Assembly (NCBI GenBank): GCA_016872715.1
Contig: VGZD01000001.1
Span: forward strand, 1-64,000
From: Planctomycetota bacterium
GTDB lineage: Bacteria; Planctomycetota; UBA1135; GCA-002686595
Length of the DNA: 64,000 bases
Direction: 5' to 3'
Both the position numbers and the translations under genes were made by a program. This document shows positions 10,277-19,552 of the stretch, piece by piece (the first letter of the stretch is position 1; the number at the start of each line of letters is the position of its first letter). The notes beneath the pieces are model-generated. The model made no database searches. It saw nothing but the letters and a program-made list of their open reading frames with translations, and was not told the DNA's origin.

Positions 10277-10860
10277 GTTCCTCTCGTCCGCCCGTGCGGC
10301 ACTTCGTCCGGTGGGCGAACGCCGATCAGGCTGACCTGTGGCTCGATGCGCTCCTCGCCGCCGTACCTTGGAAGCAGGAGCACATCACCGTCTTCGGCCG
10401 TCGCCAGGCGATGCCGCGGCTCTCGTGCTGGATGGCGGACCCCGGGTGCGAGTACCGCTACTCCGACCTGCAAAACGTGATCGAGCCTTGGGTTCCGGCC
10501 GCGCGCGAGCTGCGCGCACGCCTGAGCGACGAGCTCGGCTGCCCGTTCAACTCGCTGCTGCTCAATCTCTATCGCGACGGCCGCGACTCGATGGGCTGGC
10601 ACGCCGATGACGAGCCGGAGCTCGACCCCGACGCTCCGATCGCCTCGCTGTCCTTGGGCGCCACGCGCACGTTCCGCATGCGTCCCCGCCGCGTCGCCTC
10701 AGGCCAGGCGGTCGCTTGGGAACTGCGCCACGGCGATCTACTGGTGATGGACCCGCCCACCCAGCGCGATTGGCGCCACGAGCTCCCGCGTCGAGTGCGC
10801 GTGCTCGCTCCGCGCCTGAATCTGACCTTCCGAAAGGTGCTTCCGCGGGGCGTGAAATGA
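10273..10860 (+). CDS. AlkB-like 2OG-Fe(II) dioxygenase
   Basis: GTG start overlapping upstream TGA; NSLLLNLYRDGRDSMGWHADDEPEL (HxD), SLSLGATRTFRMR, DLLVMDPPTQRDWRHELP. Confidence 0.9.
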   Translation: MSSSRPPVRHFVRWANADQADLWLDALLAAVPWKQEHITVFGRRQAMPRLSCWMADPGCEYRYSDLQNVIEPWVPAARELRARLSDELGCPFNSLLLNLYRDGRDSMGWHADDEPELDPDAPIASLSLGATRTFRMRPRRVASGQAVAWELRHGDLLVMDPPTQRDWRHELPRRVRVLAPRLNLTFRKVLPRGVK

Positions 10861-10927
10861 CCCGCGGGTCGGTTGCTCCTCGTCGGAGACAACGACCCGC
10901 GGGCGATGCGGACAGCAGTTGGATCGA

Positions 10928-11107
10928 CTAATCGCCGTTGGCTTGGTTCAGCCGCCGGACGGTCCATCCGACCTTCTCGGACAGCTTGTCCTTGAGCTCG
11001 TTGAAGCCGGCGACGGTGCCGCCCGCGACGACCAGACCGGTGATGGCCAGCTCGGTCGTTTCGGCGCCGCGCTCGTCGCGGAAAAAGCAGAGGATCCAGT
11101 GGGTCAT
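10928..11107 (-). CDS. Flp-type IVb pilin-like protein
   Basis: 59 aa MTHWILCFFRDERGAETTELAITGLVVAGGTVAGFNELKDKLSEKVGWTVRRLNQANGD; G|AETTEL fits a G/XXXXE prepilin site; located at Tad locus. Confidence 0.8.
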   Translation of the reverse strand: MTHWILCFFRDERGAETTELAITGLVVAGGTVAGFNELKDKLSEKVGWTVRRLNQANGD

Positions 11108-11313
11108 GAGCACCTCCGTGTGCGTTGTCCTCTCCCGAACTTCGGGCGCTCCGACCGACACTCTGGAGTTGCAAGCTCCTAATCTAGCGGTCGCGCGCAC
11201 GGTCCCGAAAGACTTGCGGCCCCAGTTGCCCGGAGCCGCAGGTCAAAGTTTCGCCCCTCTCACGCGCTCGCGCCGCGGGGCGACAAGAGCTGGGGGCGAT
11301 CCGTTGAAGGCGA

Positions 11314-11493
11314 TCAGTTGCCGTCGGCCGCGTCGAGCTTGCCAATGAGCTCGTCGCCCTTGGCCTCGAGCTTGTCCTTCAGCTCGGTGAAGCCGGTGAC
11401 GGAGCCACCAGCGACCACGATGCCCGTGATGGCGAGTTCGGTCGATTCGGCACCGCGCTCGTCCGCGATGAACAGCTTGATCCAGTTCTTCAT
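11314..11493 (-). CDS. Flp-type IVb pilin-like protein, paralog
   Basis: 59 aa MKNWIKLFIADERGAESTELAITGIVVAGGSVTGFTELKDKLEAKGDELIGKLDAADGN. Confidence 0.8.
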   Translation of the reverse strand: MKNWIKLFIADERGAESTELAITGIVVAGGSVTGFTELKDKLEAKGDELIGKLDAADGN

Positions 11494-12096
11494 GTCGTGT
11501 CGTTTTCCAGACAGGGGGAGGGGTTGCGAGGCGCGACGGCGGGCACGATGCACATCCGTTCGGCGCCAGGATTCGACTATGTCCGTAGAGCGCCATCCTG
11601 TGAAGGTGGAAATCAGGAAAAACTTGGCGCCGGGGAGCGTTTCAAGATTGAACAGCTCTGTGCGCCGTCGCGGGCCTGCGGACACGAAGAACGACGCCGA
11701 CCCCGCTGCCGCGGAATCGGCGTCGCTGCGACGAGCGCCCACCCCGGGGGGAGGGGCGAGGAGGAGTCCTCCTTGAGCGCTCAAGTCGCGTGGTCCCTAG
11801 TCACCGTTGGCAGAGTTGGTCTTTCCGACCCCTTCGGTCGTGCTCCGGCTTCGCCGCGGGGCCGCGTTGCGTGAAGCGGGGGAGCGAGCGGCTCGACGCG
11901 ACCCTCCCCGCTCCGCTCGAGCACGCCGTCCGACGCGCGGACCTTGGAACTGTGCCCTGACTTCCGAGCTCAGGTCGACCGGAACCCCGAGAAGCACCGA
12001 GCCCGCGGCGTGGCGTGTGGACGCTCTTTCCAGACGTGGGCGGAGCGCCGCGCCGAGAGGTGGGCGGTCCCGCCCTCGCACGGCGTAGTGCCTGCC

Positions 12097-12678
12097 TCAG
12101 CGACTTGCGGCGAAGTGCGCGCGGCTCGCGCGGGCGATCTCGAGGTTCGCGTTGACGTCCGCGGGCGAGAGCACGCGTGACCACAGGTTGCGCGCCGCGT
12201 CCTCCTCGCCAGCGAGCGCGCGAGAGAGGGCGAGGTTCGAGACGTACTCCGCGTCGGCGGGATCCGCGGCGGAGGCGGCCTCGAAGTCGGCGGTCGCGCC
12301 CGCGAGGTCGGCCGCGAGCAGGCGGCACAGGCCACGGTCGTTGTGCAGCACCGGATGCGCGGAGAAACGGAGCAGGCCGCGATCGAGCCAGCCGATGGCG
12401 TCTTGGATGCGGCCCTCCGAGAGCAGGATCTCGGCGCCTTCGGTGTAGGTGCCGAGGTGGTCGGGATGCTCGCGCAGGAGTCGCTCGATCACGAAACCGG
12501 CGCGCGTCGTGTCGCCGCGGGCAGCGAGCACGCGAGCCGTGAGCTGCAGCGTCTGCGCGGAGGTCGGCTTGAGTGCCCCGCCTTCGAACCAGTCGAGTTC
12601 CGGGTCGGGGGTCGACTGGCAGGCGCTTGCCACGAGGAGCAACGCGAGCGCGCTCGTGCGCGAAAGGAAGTTCTTCAC
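12097..12678 (-). CDS. TadD-like TPR lipoprotein
   Basis: Lipoprotein signal LLLVASACQS followed by TPR-like helices; within Tad operon. Confidence 0.75.
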   Translation of the reverse strand: MKNFLSRTSALALLLVASACQSTPDPELDWFEGGALKPTSAQTLQLTARVLAARGDTTRAGFVIERLLREHPDHLGTYTEGAEILLSEGRIQDAIGWLDRGLLRFSAHPVLHNDRGLCRLLAADLAGATADFEAASAADPADAEYVSNLALSRALAGEEDAARNLWSRVLSPADVNANLEIARASRAHFAASR

Positions 12679-13229
12679 TGCAGGTTCCCGGTCGAGTTGA
12701 TGCTGGTGGCGGAGGATGCGGGTGTCGACGACGGCGCTTGCAGCCTCGAGGTCGCCAAGCGCGAGCGGATCGCGAGCGCGTCCGTGCTCGCGACGCCTGG
12801 ACCAGCAGCGGGCCGCGTCTCCACCGCGATCTGATCCGGAGCGATTCCGCGCGCGACGAGGGCCGCGCTGACAGCGGCTACTCGCTCGGCGTGCAACTCC
12901 TCGCTCTCGGAGCCGCGCGGCAAGGCGATGGTGCCGCCCTGCTCGCGCAACTCCTCGGCAAGGATGCCCAGATCACGCTCGCCCAGCCGCGTGAGGCGCG
13001 CGGACTCGGGCACGAAGTGGTGGTCGAACAGCGCGCGCTGGCGCAGCACGCCGTGGCGCACCTGATCGGTGAACGGTTCCTCGCGGAAGCGCGACTCGGC
13101 GAGTCGCTGCGCATCGTCGGCGGCGAGCGCGGCCTCGTAGGTGTTCGAGCCGCGCGGCCCCGAGCAGCCGAACAGGCACAGGGCGGCGAGCGCGAGGGGA
13201 TGGGGCAAGTGACGCATGGTAGTTCTCAT
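12675..13229 (-). CDS. Tad-locus lipoprotein, CpaD-like
   Basis: Lipobox LAALCLFGCSG; short ORF between tadC and tadD; HAERVAAVSAALVARGI region resembles the CpaD/OmpA type; 4-nt overlap with next gene. Confidence 0.55.
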   Translation of the reverse strand: MRTTMRHLPHPLALAALCLFGCSGPRGSNTYEAALAADDAQRLAESRFREEPFTDQVRHGVLRQRALFDHHFVPESARLTRLGERDLGILAEELREQGGTIALPRGSESEELHAERVAAVSAALVARGIAPDQIAVETRPAAGPGVASTDALAIRSRLATSRLQAPSSTPASSATSINSTGNLQ

Positions 13230-13252
13230 GGAAGGAAAGCGGAGCTCGGGTC

Positions 13253-14101
13253 CTAGTCGCCGGTGGCGTCCGCGAGCTTCGCGAACAACATGGTGAGCAG
13301 CGGACCGATGATCAGCATCAAAGTGGCGGGCAGCAGGAACAGCGCGAGCGGGAACAGCATCTTCACGGAAGCCTCGTGCGCGCGCTCTTCGAGCGCCTGA
13401 ACTTCGGCGTGACGCAGCGACTCGGAGAGCACGGCGATGGCGCGCGCCATCTCCGTGCCGAAGCGCTCCGTCTGCTCGAGCAGCAGCCCGAGCGCGCGGA
13501 ACTCGTCGACGCCGGTGCGCGCGGTGGCCGAGTCCAGCGCGCGCGTCCACGAGGTCGCGAATCCGACCTCGAGGTCGACGCGCCGCATCTCGTCCGCGAG
13601 CGCCGCCCCACGGCCATCGAGGCTATTCGAGACCGACTTCCACGCGGCCGCGAGGCTCATGCCGCCCTGCATCGAGATCTGCAGCAGATCGAGCATCCCC
13701 GGAAACTCCGCGGCGAGCGCGAGTCGGCGCAGCGTGCGCCGACCGTCGAGCCACATCTGCGGCAGCCACCACCCCAACAGGCCTCCGAGCAGCGCGAGCA
13801 GCACGCTCGGCGCGAGCTCCGCGACGCTGCGCTGCGCGAGCAGCACTCCGCCGAGACCTCCGGAGAGCACACAGAGCGCGTGCAGCAGCACGAACGACAC
13901 TCGATCGGTGCCCGGCTTCAATCCCGCGTCGTCGAGGTTGCGGCGGTAGCTATCGAGCGGTCCCTTGGGGCGGCGCTCCTCGCTCCACAGGCGCACGCGC
14001 TCGGCCTCGCGACGGCGCTCCGCGTCGCGGCGCACGGCCCATGCGGTGCCCATCACGGCCACGAACGTCGCGCCGGCGGCGATCCAGATGCCGGAGTTCA
14101 C
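13253..14101 (-). CDS. tadC: Type II secretion F family protein TadC
   Basis: GTG start; LAAEFPGMLDLLQISMQGGMSLAAAWKSV ... LGLLLEQTERFGTEMARAIAVLSESLR; C-terminal transmembrane helices. Confidence 0.87.
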   Translation of the reverse strand: MNSGIWIAAGATFVAVMGTAWAVRRDAERRREAERVRLWSEERRPKGPLDSYRRNLDDAGLKPGTDRVSFVLLHALCVLSGGLGGVLLAQRSVAELAPSVLLALLGGLLGWWLPQMWLDGRRTLRRLALAAEFPGMLDLLQISMQGGMSLAAAWKSVSNSLDGRGAALADEMRRVDLEVGFATSWTRALDSATARTGVDEFRALGLLLEQTERFGTEMARAIAVLSESLRHAEVQALEERAHEASVKMLFPLALFLLPATLMLIIGPLLTMLFAKLADATGD

Positions 14102-14862
14102 GCGTCGTTCTCCGTCGCGAGGGGCTCGATGCGGCCGAGGCGTTGGATGGCGGCGAAGCCGCCGACGATCATCACCATCGAAGCCGCGAGCATCACGTTG
14201 CCGGGGTGACTCTCGAGCAACACTTCCGCGTAGCCATCGATGGTCGAGCACATGAGCGCCACCGCGAGCAGCGGCAGGATGGCGAGCACCGAGGCGGCCG
14301 TGCGGCTGTACGCGACGATGGCGCGCGCGCGGCGGCGCATGCGCGCGCGCGCGACGAGCGAGTTGGCGAGCCGGTCGGTGGTCTCGGCGAGATTGCCGCC
14401 CGCGCTCACCTGCACGGCGAGCGAGAGTCCGAAGGCCCGCAGCGCCGGGACCGCCGAGCGCACCAGCACGTTGCGCACGGCGGCGCCGAGCTCCTCGCCG
14501 AGCGACTCGCGCTGCACGATCTCGCGGAACGAGCGGCCGGACTCGCCGCGCGCCTCCTGCGCGAGGATTTGCAGCATTCCGGAGAGCGGAATGCCGGCGC
14601 GCAGGGCGCGGCTCGCGGTCTCGATCGCCTCGACGGCGTACTGCTCCTCGAGCAGCGCGTCGGCGGCGCGCGACTGCGCGCGCAGCACCATCAGCGCGAC
14701 CTGCCAAACAGCGAAGAACGCCGACGCCAAGAGCGGCTTGTCCGCGCCGAACCACAGCACCGAGGTGATCGCGAGCCCCGCCATGAACAGCGGCAGGCGC
14801 AGGCGCTCGAGCGCCTGTTTCTCGGTCGCGGGCGCCGTGGGCTTGTGCGCGTCGCTCGTCAC
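14098..14862 (-). CDS. tadB: Type II secretion F family protein TadB
   Basis: GTG start; ALRAGIPLSGMLQILAQEARGESGRSFREIVQRESLGEELGAA; GGNLAETTDRLANSLVARARMRRRARA. Confidence 0.87.
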   Translation of the reverse strand: MTSDAHKPTAPATEKQALERLRLPLFMAGLAITSVLWFGADKPLLASAFFAVWQVALMVLRAQSRAADALLEEQYAVEAIETASRALRAGIPLSGMLQILAQEARGESGRSFREIVQRESLGEELGAAVRNVLVRSAVPALRAFGLSLAVQVSAGGNLAETTDRLANSLVARARMRRRARAIVAYSRTAASVLAILPLLAVALMCSTIDGYAEVLLESHPGNVMLAASMVMIVGGFAAIQRLGRIEPLATENDA

Positions 14863-16154
14863 GCGCCGCTCTCCTTCGTGAGCGGGCCGGCGGCGAACAG
14901 CGCGGCGTCGAGCTCGATGCCGCGGGACTTCATGCGCGCGAGGAAGCGCGGCTGGAATCCGCTGGCGACGAAGCGACCGGTGGCCACGCCTGCGCGCACG
15001 GTCTGGAGCTCGAAACTGTGGATCACCTCGGTGCGCACCGTCTCGCCATCGGCTCCGGTGAGCTCGACGACCTCGCTCACCACGCGCCGTCCGTCCGGCA
15101 GGCGTCCGATGTGTACGACGAGGTCGATGCCCGACGCGATGTACTCGCGCAGCACGCGCACCGGCACGTCGAAGCCGCCCATGGCGAGCATCGACTCGAG
15201 GCGCGTGAGCGCGTCGCGCGCCGAGTTCGCGTGCAGCGTCGTCATCGAGCCCTCGTGGCCCGTGTTCATCGCCTGCATCATGTCGAACGCCTCGGCGCCG
15301 CGGCACTCGCCGACGATGATGCGATCGGGGCGCATGCGCAGCGCGTTGCGCAGGAGCTCGCGCGCCGTCACGGCGCCGACGCCCTCGACGTTGGCCGCGC
15401 GCGACTCGAGCCGCACGACGTGGTTGCCCTCGAGCCGCAACTCGGCCGCATCCTCGATCGTGATCACGCGCTCGTCTTGTTCGAGCGCGACGGACACCGC
15501 GTTGAGCAGGGTCGTCTTGCCGACGCCGGCGCCGCCGGAGAACAGGATGTTGAGCCGAGCCTTCACGGCCGCGCGCAGGAGCGTCACGGTCGCGGGCGCG
15601 ATCGAGCCGAGCTCGATCATGCGATCGAGGCCGAGCGCGCGCTTGGGAAAGCGACGGATCGAAAGCTGCGGGCCGTCGACCGACAGCGGCGGGATCACGG
15701 CGTTGACGCGCGCGCCGTCGGGCAGGCGCGCGTCGACCATCGGGCTGCGCTCGTCGATGCGGCGACCGGCGTTGCGCACGAGGCGCTGGATCACGTGCAG
15801 GAGGTGCGCGTGGTCGCGGAAGCGCACGCCGCTCTCCTCGAGCTTGCCGCGCCGCTCGACGAACACGCGTTCGGGTCGCGTGACGAGGATGTCGCTGATC
15901 TCGTCGTCGGCGAGCAGCGGCTCGAGCGGTCCGAGCCGGAACATGTCGTCGAGCACGCCCTGCACGAGCGCGCGGCGGTCCTCGTCGCCGACCGACGGCG
16001 CGAGCTTCTTGAGCAACGCCTCGGCGCGCGCGGAGCACTCGCTCTCGAGCTCGCCTCGAGCGAGCCGCTCGGCCGCGCCGAAGTCGAGCGCGGCGACGAG
16101 CTTCTCGTGCATCTCGCGGCGCAGCTCGGAGTGCCGCACCACGGACGGGTTCAT
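14859..16154 (-). CDS. tadA: TadA/CpaF secretion ATPase
   Basis: Walker A SGGAGVGKTTLLNAV, ITIEDAAELRL, LRMRPDRIIVGECRGAEAFDMMQAMNTGHEGSMTTLHANSARDALTRLESM. Confidence 0.95.
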   Translation of the reverse strand: MNPSVVRHSELRREMHEKLVAALDFGAAERLARGELESECSARAEALLKKLAPSVGDEDRRALVQGVLDDMFRLGPLEPLLADDEISDILVTRPERVFVERRGKLEESGVRFRDHAHLLHVIQRLVRNAGRRIDERSPMVDARLPDGARVNAVIPPLSVDGPQLSIRRFPKRALGLDRMIELGSIAPATVTLLRAAVKARLNILFSGGAGVGKTTLLNAVSVALEQDERVITIEDAAELRLEGNHVVRLESRAANVEGVGAVTARELLRNALRMRPDRIIVGECRGAEAFDMMQAMNTGHEGSMTTLHANSARDALTRLESMLAMGGFDVPVRVLREYIASGIDLVVHIGRLPDGRRVVSEVVELTGADGETVRTEVIHSFELQTVRAGVATGRFVASGFQPRFLARMKSRGIELDAALFAAGPLTKESGA

Positions 16155-16171
16155 CGGGACGTCCTTCACGG

Positions 16172-17662
16172 CTAGTTCGCGGCCGAGCGGGCTCCATCCG
16201 CGGCGGGCAGGCGCGCGTCTTCCGCGCGGCGCCATGCGCCCGGCCCCTTGAGGCCCTCGAGCCCCAGCTCGCGCAGGCGCGCGGTCGGGCCACCGACGGC
16301 CGACTGACCGTGGAACACGCCCTTGGCGAAGAACTCCCAGTCGCTGGGGGCCACGTGCAGCTCGCCCGGCAGCGGACGCTCGTAGCCGTCGTCGAGCGCA
16401 TCGACGAGCGCCGCGGTGACCATCACGACGAGCTCGGTCTGGTCCTGCTCGAAGCGCACGCTGCGGAACAGGGCGCCGACCATCGGCAGGTCGCCGAGCA
16501 CGGGCACGCGCGAGACGCGCGCCTGTTCCTTGCTGCGCAGCAGCCCCGCCATGGCGAACGACTGGCCGCTGCCGAGCTCGACCGTCGTGCTCGAGCGGCG
16601 TGTCACGACGCCGGGAATCGTGAAGCCGTTCTGGCGCACCGCGCCGACTTCGCTGAGCTCGCTCACCTCCGGCGAAACTTCGAGGCGGATGCGCCCGCCG
16701 CCGAGCACCTGCGGGCGGAAGTTGAGGCGCACGCCGAAGTCCTTGTAGGTGATCGTGGCGTAGTTGCCGCCGCCGACCTGCGAGTTCTGCACCACCGGCA
16801 CGGGGAATTCGCCGCCGACGAGGAAGGTCGCCTGCTCGCCGCTGACGGCGACGAGGTTGGGTTCAGCGAGCAGCCGCACGTAGCGATTCTCCGAGAGCGC
16901 CTGCAGGTAGGCTTCGAAGTCGGAGCTGGGGAGGCCGAAGAACATCGTCGTCGCGGCCGAGACGCGGCTGCCGGTCAGGTCGTAGGCGTACTGGCCGCTG
17001 CCGAGGGCGGAGCCGGGGGTGGGCGAGATCGAGACCGACTGGAACGGCGAGCCGCCGGGCGACTGCAAGCCGCCGAAGCCCGACTGGCTGCCGCCGACGC
17101 CGCCGAACGCGAGCTCGCGCAGCGCCGTGCGGCTCGTCTCGGCGATGCGCACGCGCAGTTGGACCTGCTGCAGGCCGGCGATGCGCGTCAGGTTGGCCCA
17201 CTTGAGACCGGTCGAGTCCATGTAGCGGTCGAGCGACTCGGCCACGCCCGTATCCGGCAGCACGCCGCGCAGCACGACCGTGCCGCCCAAGTCCTCGACG
17301 GAGAGCTCGGCGCCGAACAGTTGCGCGAGCGCGCGTCGCAGCTCGGTCACGTCGACCGTGACGCGCACGCGCCGCGAGACGGCCACGCCGGACTCGAGGC
17401 GCACGAGCAGGTCGGTCGCGCCCGGTGCGCGCGCCACGAGCAGCAGCTCATTGGGGTTGACCGGACGCGCGTCGAGGACCTCGGGGTGAGCGATCACGAC
17501 GGTCGCGGCGCGGCCGTCGAGGGAGAGCAGCGTCGAGGCGCCGGAGCGCAGTTCGAGGGCTTCGCTCGTCTCAGTCTGGAAGGCGGCGCAGGGGAGTGCG
17601 GCGGCCGTGGGCGCGAGCGCCAGCGACAGGGCCAGCGCGAGCGCGCGGTTCATGCTCGTCAT
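16172..17662 (-). CDS. cpaC: Secretin CpaC/RcpA-like (Flp pilus outer-membrane channel)
   Basis: BON-like and secretin regions: LLAEPNLVAVSGEQATFLVGGEFPVPV, GVRLNFRPQVLGGGRIRLEVSPEVSEL, FAMAGLLRSKEQARVSRVPVLGDLPMVGALFRS. Confidence 0.92.
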   Translation of the reverse strand: MTSMNRALALALSLALAPTAAALPCAAFQTETSEALELRSGASTLLSLDGRAATVVIAHPEVLDARPVNPNELLLVARAPGATDLLVRLESGVAVSRRVRVTVDVTELRRALAQLFGAELSVEDLGGTVVLRGVLPDTGVAESLDRYMDSTGLKWANLTRIAGLQQVQLRVRIAETSRTALRELAFGGVGGSQSGFGGLQSPGGSPFQSVSISPTPGSALGSGQYAYDLTGSRVSAATTMFFGLPSSDFEAYLQALSENRYVRLLAEPNLVAVSGEQATFLVGGEFPVPVVQNSQVGGGNYATITYKDFGVRLNFRPQVLGGGRIRLEVSPEVSELSEVGAVRQNGFTIPGVVTRRSSTTVELGSGQSFAMAGLLRSKEQARVSRVPVLGDLPMVGALFRSVRFEQDQTELVVMVTAALVDALDDGYERPLPGELHVAPSDWEFFAKGVFHGQSAVGGPTARLRELGLEGLKGPGAWRRAEDARLPAADGARSAAN

Positions 17663-17696
17663 TGGAGTGGGACCTAGAGAGGGGGGACGTGTGCGT

Positions 17697-18434
17697 TCAG
17701 CGCTGCTCGACGAACTCGTGGCGCTCGCTCGACTCGCCACGGATCACGAGCACTTCCCACTTGGGCGGCGCGGGCGCGGGCGCGACGGGGGCCGGGGCCA
17801 CCGGAACGGGTGCAGCTTCCGGGACCTTGGGCGCGGGTTCCTCGAAGGCGAACAGCGCGCGCGTCGAGGCCTCGGCCGGGACCGAGCTCGGGGTGTCGCC
17901 GTCCTTCTCCGAGCGCAGCGACAGGCCGAGCGTGCCGCGGGCGGCGGCGAGCTCGATCTGGGCGGCGTGCTGCGGCGTCACGGCCAGCGTGACCGTGGTG
18001 CGGTGCGAGCCGCGGCGCTCGTCGGACGCGCTCGCGGCGAGCACCGTGTCCTCGTTGACGGCGACCACGCGCGCGCCCTCGAGCACCGTGCGCGTCAGCG
18101 TTTCGCGTCGGCCGTTGACCATGCCGGGAGCGTCCATCGTGGCGAGCACGTCGACGCGCGCGCCCGGATACAGCATCACTTCCGGGCCGTTGTCGCGCAG
18201 CGTGATCGTGATCGCGCGCGTGCCCGCGGGGAGCTCGCTGCCGAGGGTCGCGCCATCGGCTCGCACGGCAGGGCTCGGTGCGCGCACCGGCGGTTTGTTC
18301 ACGTTGGCGGCGGCGTTGGCCGTGTTCTCACCGGGGACCGTCTCGTCCCCGAGCACGGACTGCAGCAGGCCCGTCGCGAGGGCGGCGATGACGGCCATGG
18401 CGATGCCGATCAGGAGCAGGCGGGAAGTTTGCAT
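17697..18434 (-). CDS. cpaB: Flp pilus assembly protein CpaB/RcpC
   Basis: Single N-terminal transmembrane helix; LPAGTRAITITLRDNGPEVMLYPGARVDVLATMD typical of RcpC/CpaB. Confidence 0.85.
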   Translation of the reverse strand: MQTSRLLLIGIAMAVIAALATGLLQSVLGDETVPGENTANAAANVNKPPVRAPSPAVRADGATLGSELPAGTRAITITLRDNGPEVMLYPGARVDVLATMDAPGMVNGRRETLTRTVLEGARVVAVNEDTVLAASASDERRGSHRTTVTLAVTPQHAAQIELAAARGTLGLSLRSEKDGDTPSSVPAEASTRALFAFEEPAPKVPEAAPVPVAPAPVAPAPAPPKWEVLVIRGESSERHEFVEQR

Positions 18435-18462
18435 GGAAGGTCTCGAAAAAGTGTGAACGGAG

Positions 18463-18885
18463 CTAGTTGCTGCGAGGCTCGAGCACCATGGCGGCGCTGC
18501 CCTTCATCGTGTCGGGGATCGGCATGAGCCGCGCGAGTCCGAGCAGCTGGTTGGGAGCGTAGCGGGCGTCGATGCGGACGGTGATGGCCATGCCGGCGTT
18601 GAGGTGCTCGGGCGCGCGCGGCTGGAAGTTGATCTGTGCGCCGACGATGCCGAGCTCGCCGAGCGCGTCTCGGACCTTGGCCTCGACGGAGGCCGCCGTC
18701 GCTCCCTCGAGCGAGGCCGCGCGCGCGCCGAGCCGAGCGACGCCGTCGAGCTGGGTCGACTTCAAGACCAGCCAGCCGTATTCGCAGGCCGCGAAGATCA
18801 CGAGCAACAGCAGCGGCACCGCGATCGCGGCTTCGATGCTCTCCGAGCCGCGCCGAGCGCGGGCAGCGCGCCTTGAGTCCTTCAT
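18463..18885 (-). CDS. TadE-like pseudopilin
   Basis: RRGSESIEAAIAVPLLLLVIFAACEYGWLVLKSTQLDGVARLGARAA. Confidence 0.85.
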   Translation of the reverse strand: MKDSRRAARARRGSESIEAAIAVPLLLLVIFAACEYGWLVLKSTQLDGVARLGARAASLEGATAASVEAKVRDALGELGIVGAQINFQPRAPEHLNAGMAITVRIDARYAPNQLLGLARLMPIPDTMKGSAAMVLEPRSN

Positions 18886-19505
18886 GCTCCACCTCCGCGG
18901 GTTTCCCACCACCACCAGGTCGCCGCCGTGCCGACGAGGATCGCCGGGGCGTAGGGCATCCACTGCTTGGGCCGCTCCTTGGGCGGGCCACCGGCGGGCA
19001 GTGCGCTGCCCTTGGGGTACTGGATGCGGCCGGCGAGCGCGCGGCCAAACTCCAGCCGTGTGATCCACAGCCCGTGCAACAGCACCACCGGGATGTCGCG
19101 CACACCGCCGCGCGCGACCGTCACGCCCATGCCCAGCACGAACCCCACGCTCGTCACGCCGAGCACCAGCGGGATGGACGCCGCGCTGCCGAGCCAAGCG
19201 CCGAGGCCCATCATCAGCTTGGCGTCGCCGGCGCCGCCTCCGGCGAGGATGAAGGCCCCGATGAAGATCCCGCCCGCGATCGCGGCGCCGAACAGCGCGT
19301 CCTTGACGCCGTCCCAGCCTCCGAGCCAGCCCGCGTAGGCGAGGCCGAGCCCGAACAGCGGGAAGGTCAGCCAGTTGGGGATGCGCATGCTGCGCAGGTC
19401 CGTGGCCGTGGCCACGGCGCTGGCCACGATCAGCAGCAGCCAGACCCAGGCCTGCGGGCCGGTGGATTCGAGGGTGAGGTTGGGCATGTCGGCGAGTTTC
19501 GACAC
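18882..19505 (-). CDS. Prepilin peptidase CpaA/TadV (A24 family)
   Basis: ATDLRSMRIPNWLTFPLF and GGGAGDAKLMMGLGAW aspartate motifs in a polytopic protein. Confidence 0.9.
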   Translation of the reverse strand: MSKLADMPNLTLESTGPQAWVWLLLIVASAVATATDLRSMRIPNWLTFPLFGLGLAYAGWLGGWDGVKDALFGAAIAGGIFIGAFILAGGGAGDAKLMMGLGAWLGSAASIPLVLGVTSVGFVLGMGVTVARGGVRDIPVVLLHGLWITRLEFGRALAGRIQYPKGSALPAGGPPKERPKQWMPYAPAILVGTAATWWWWETRGGGA

Positions 19506-19552
19506 TTCCGGGCGGCGGCGCGGGGGGGGGCAAAACTCGCTCCCCCGAACAC

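Noticed and set aside
9286-10860. 524-aa ORF fused upstream of AlkB
   Set aside because: N-terminal two-thirds is alternate-frame translation of the 9344-10276 gene; AlkB begins at GTG 10273.
11797-12081. Possible third pilin, because the ORF ends in ...KTNSANGD like the pilin C-terminus
   Set aside because: No DERGAExTEL core in any frame; the shared ending is too short to support a gene.
14041-16251. 736-aa plus-strand ORF over tadA/tadB
   Set aside because: Ser/Arg-rich antisense translation; tadA motifs on the minus strand are decisive.
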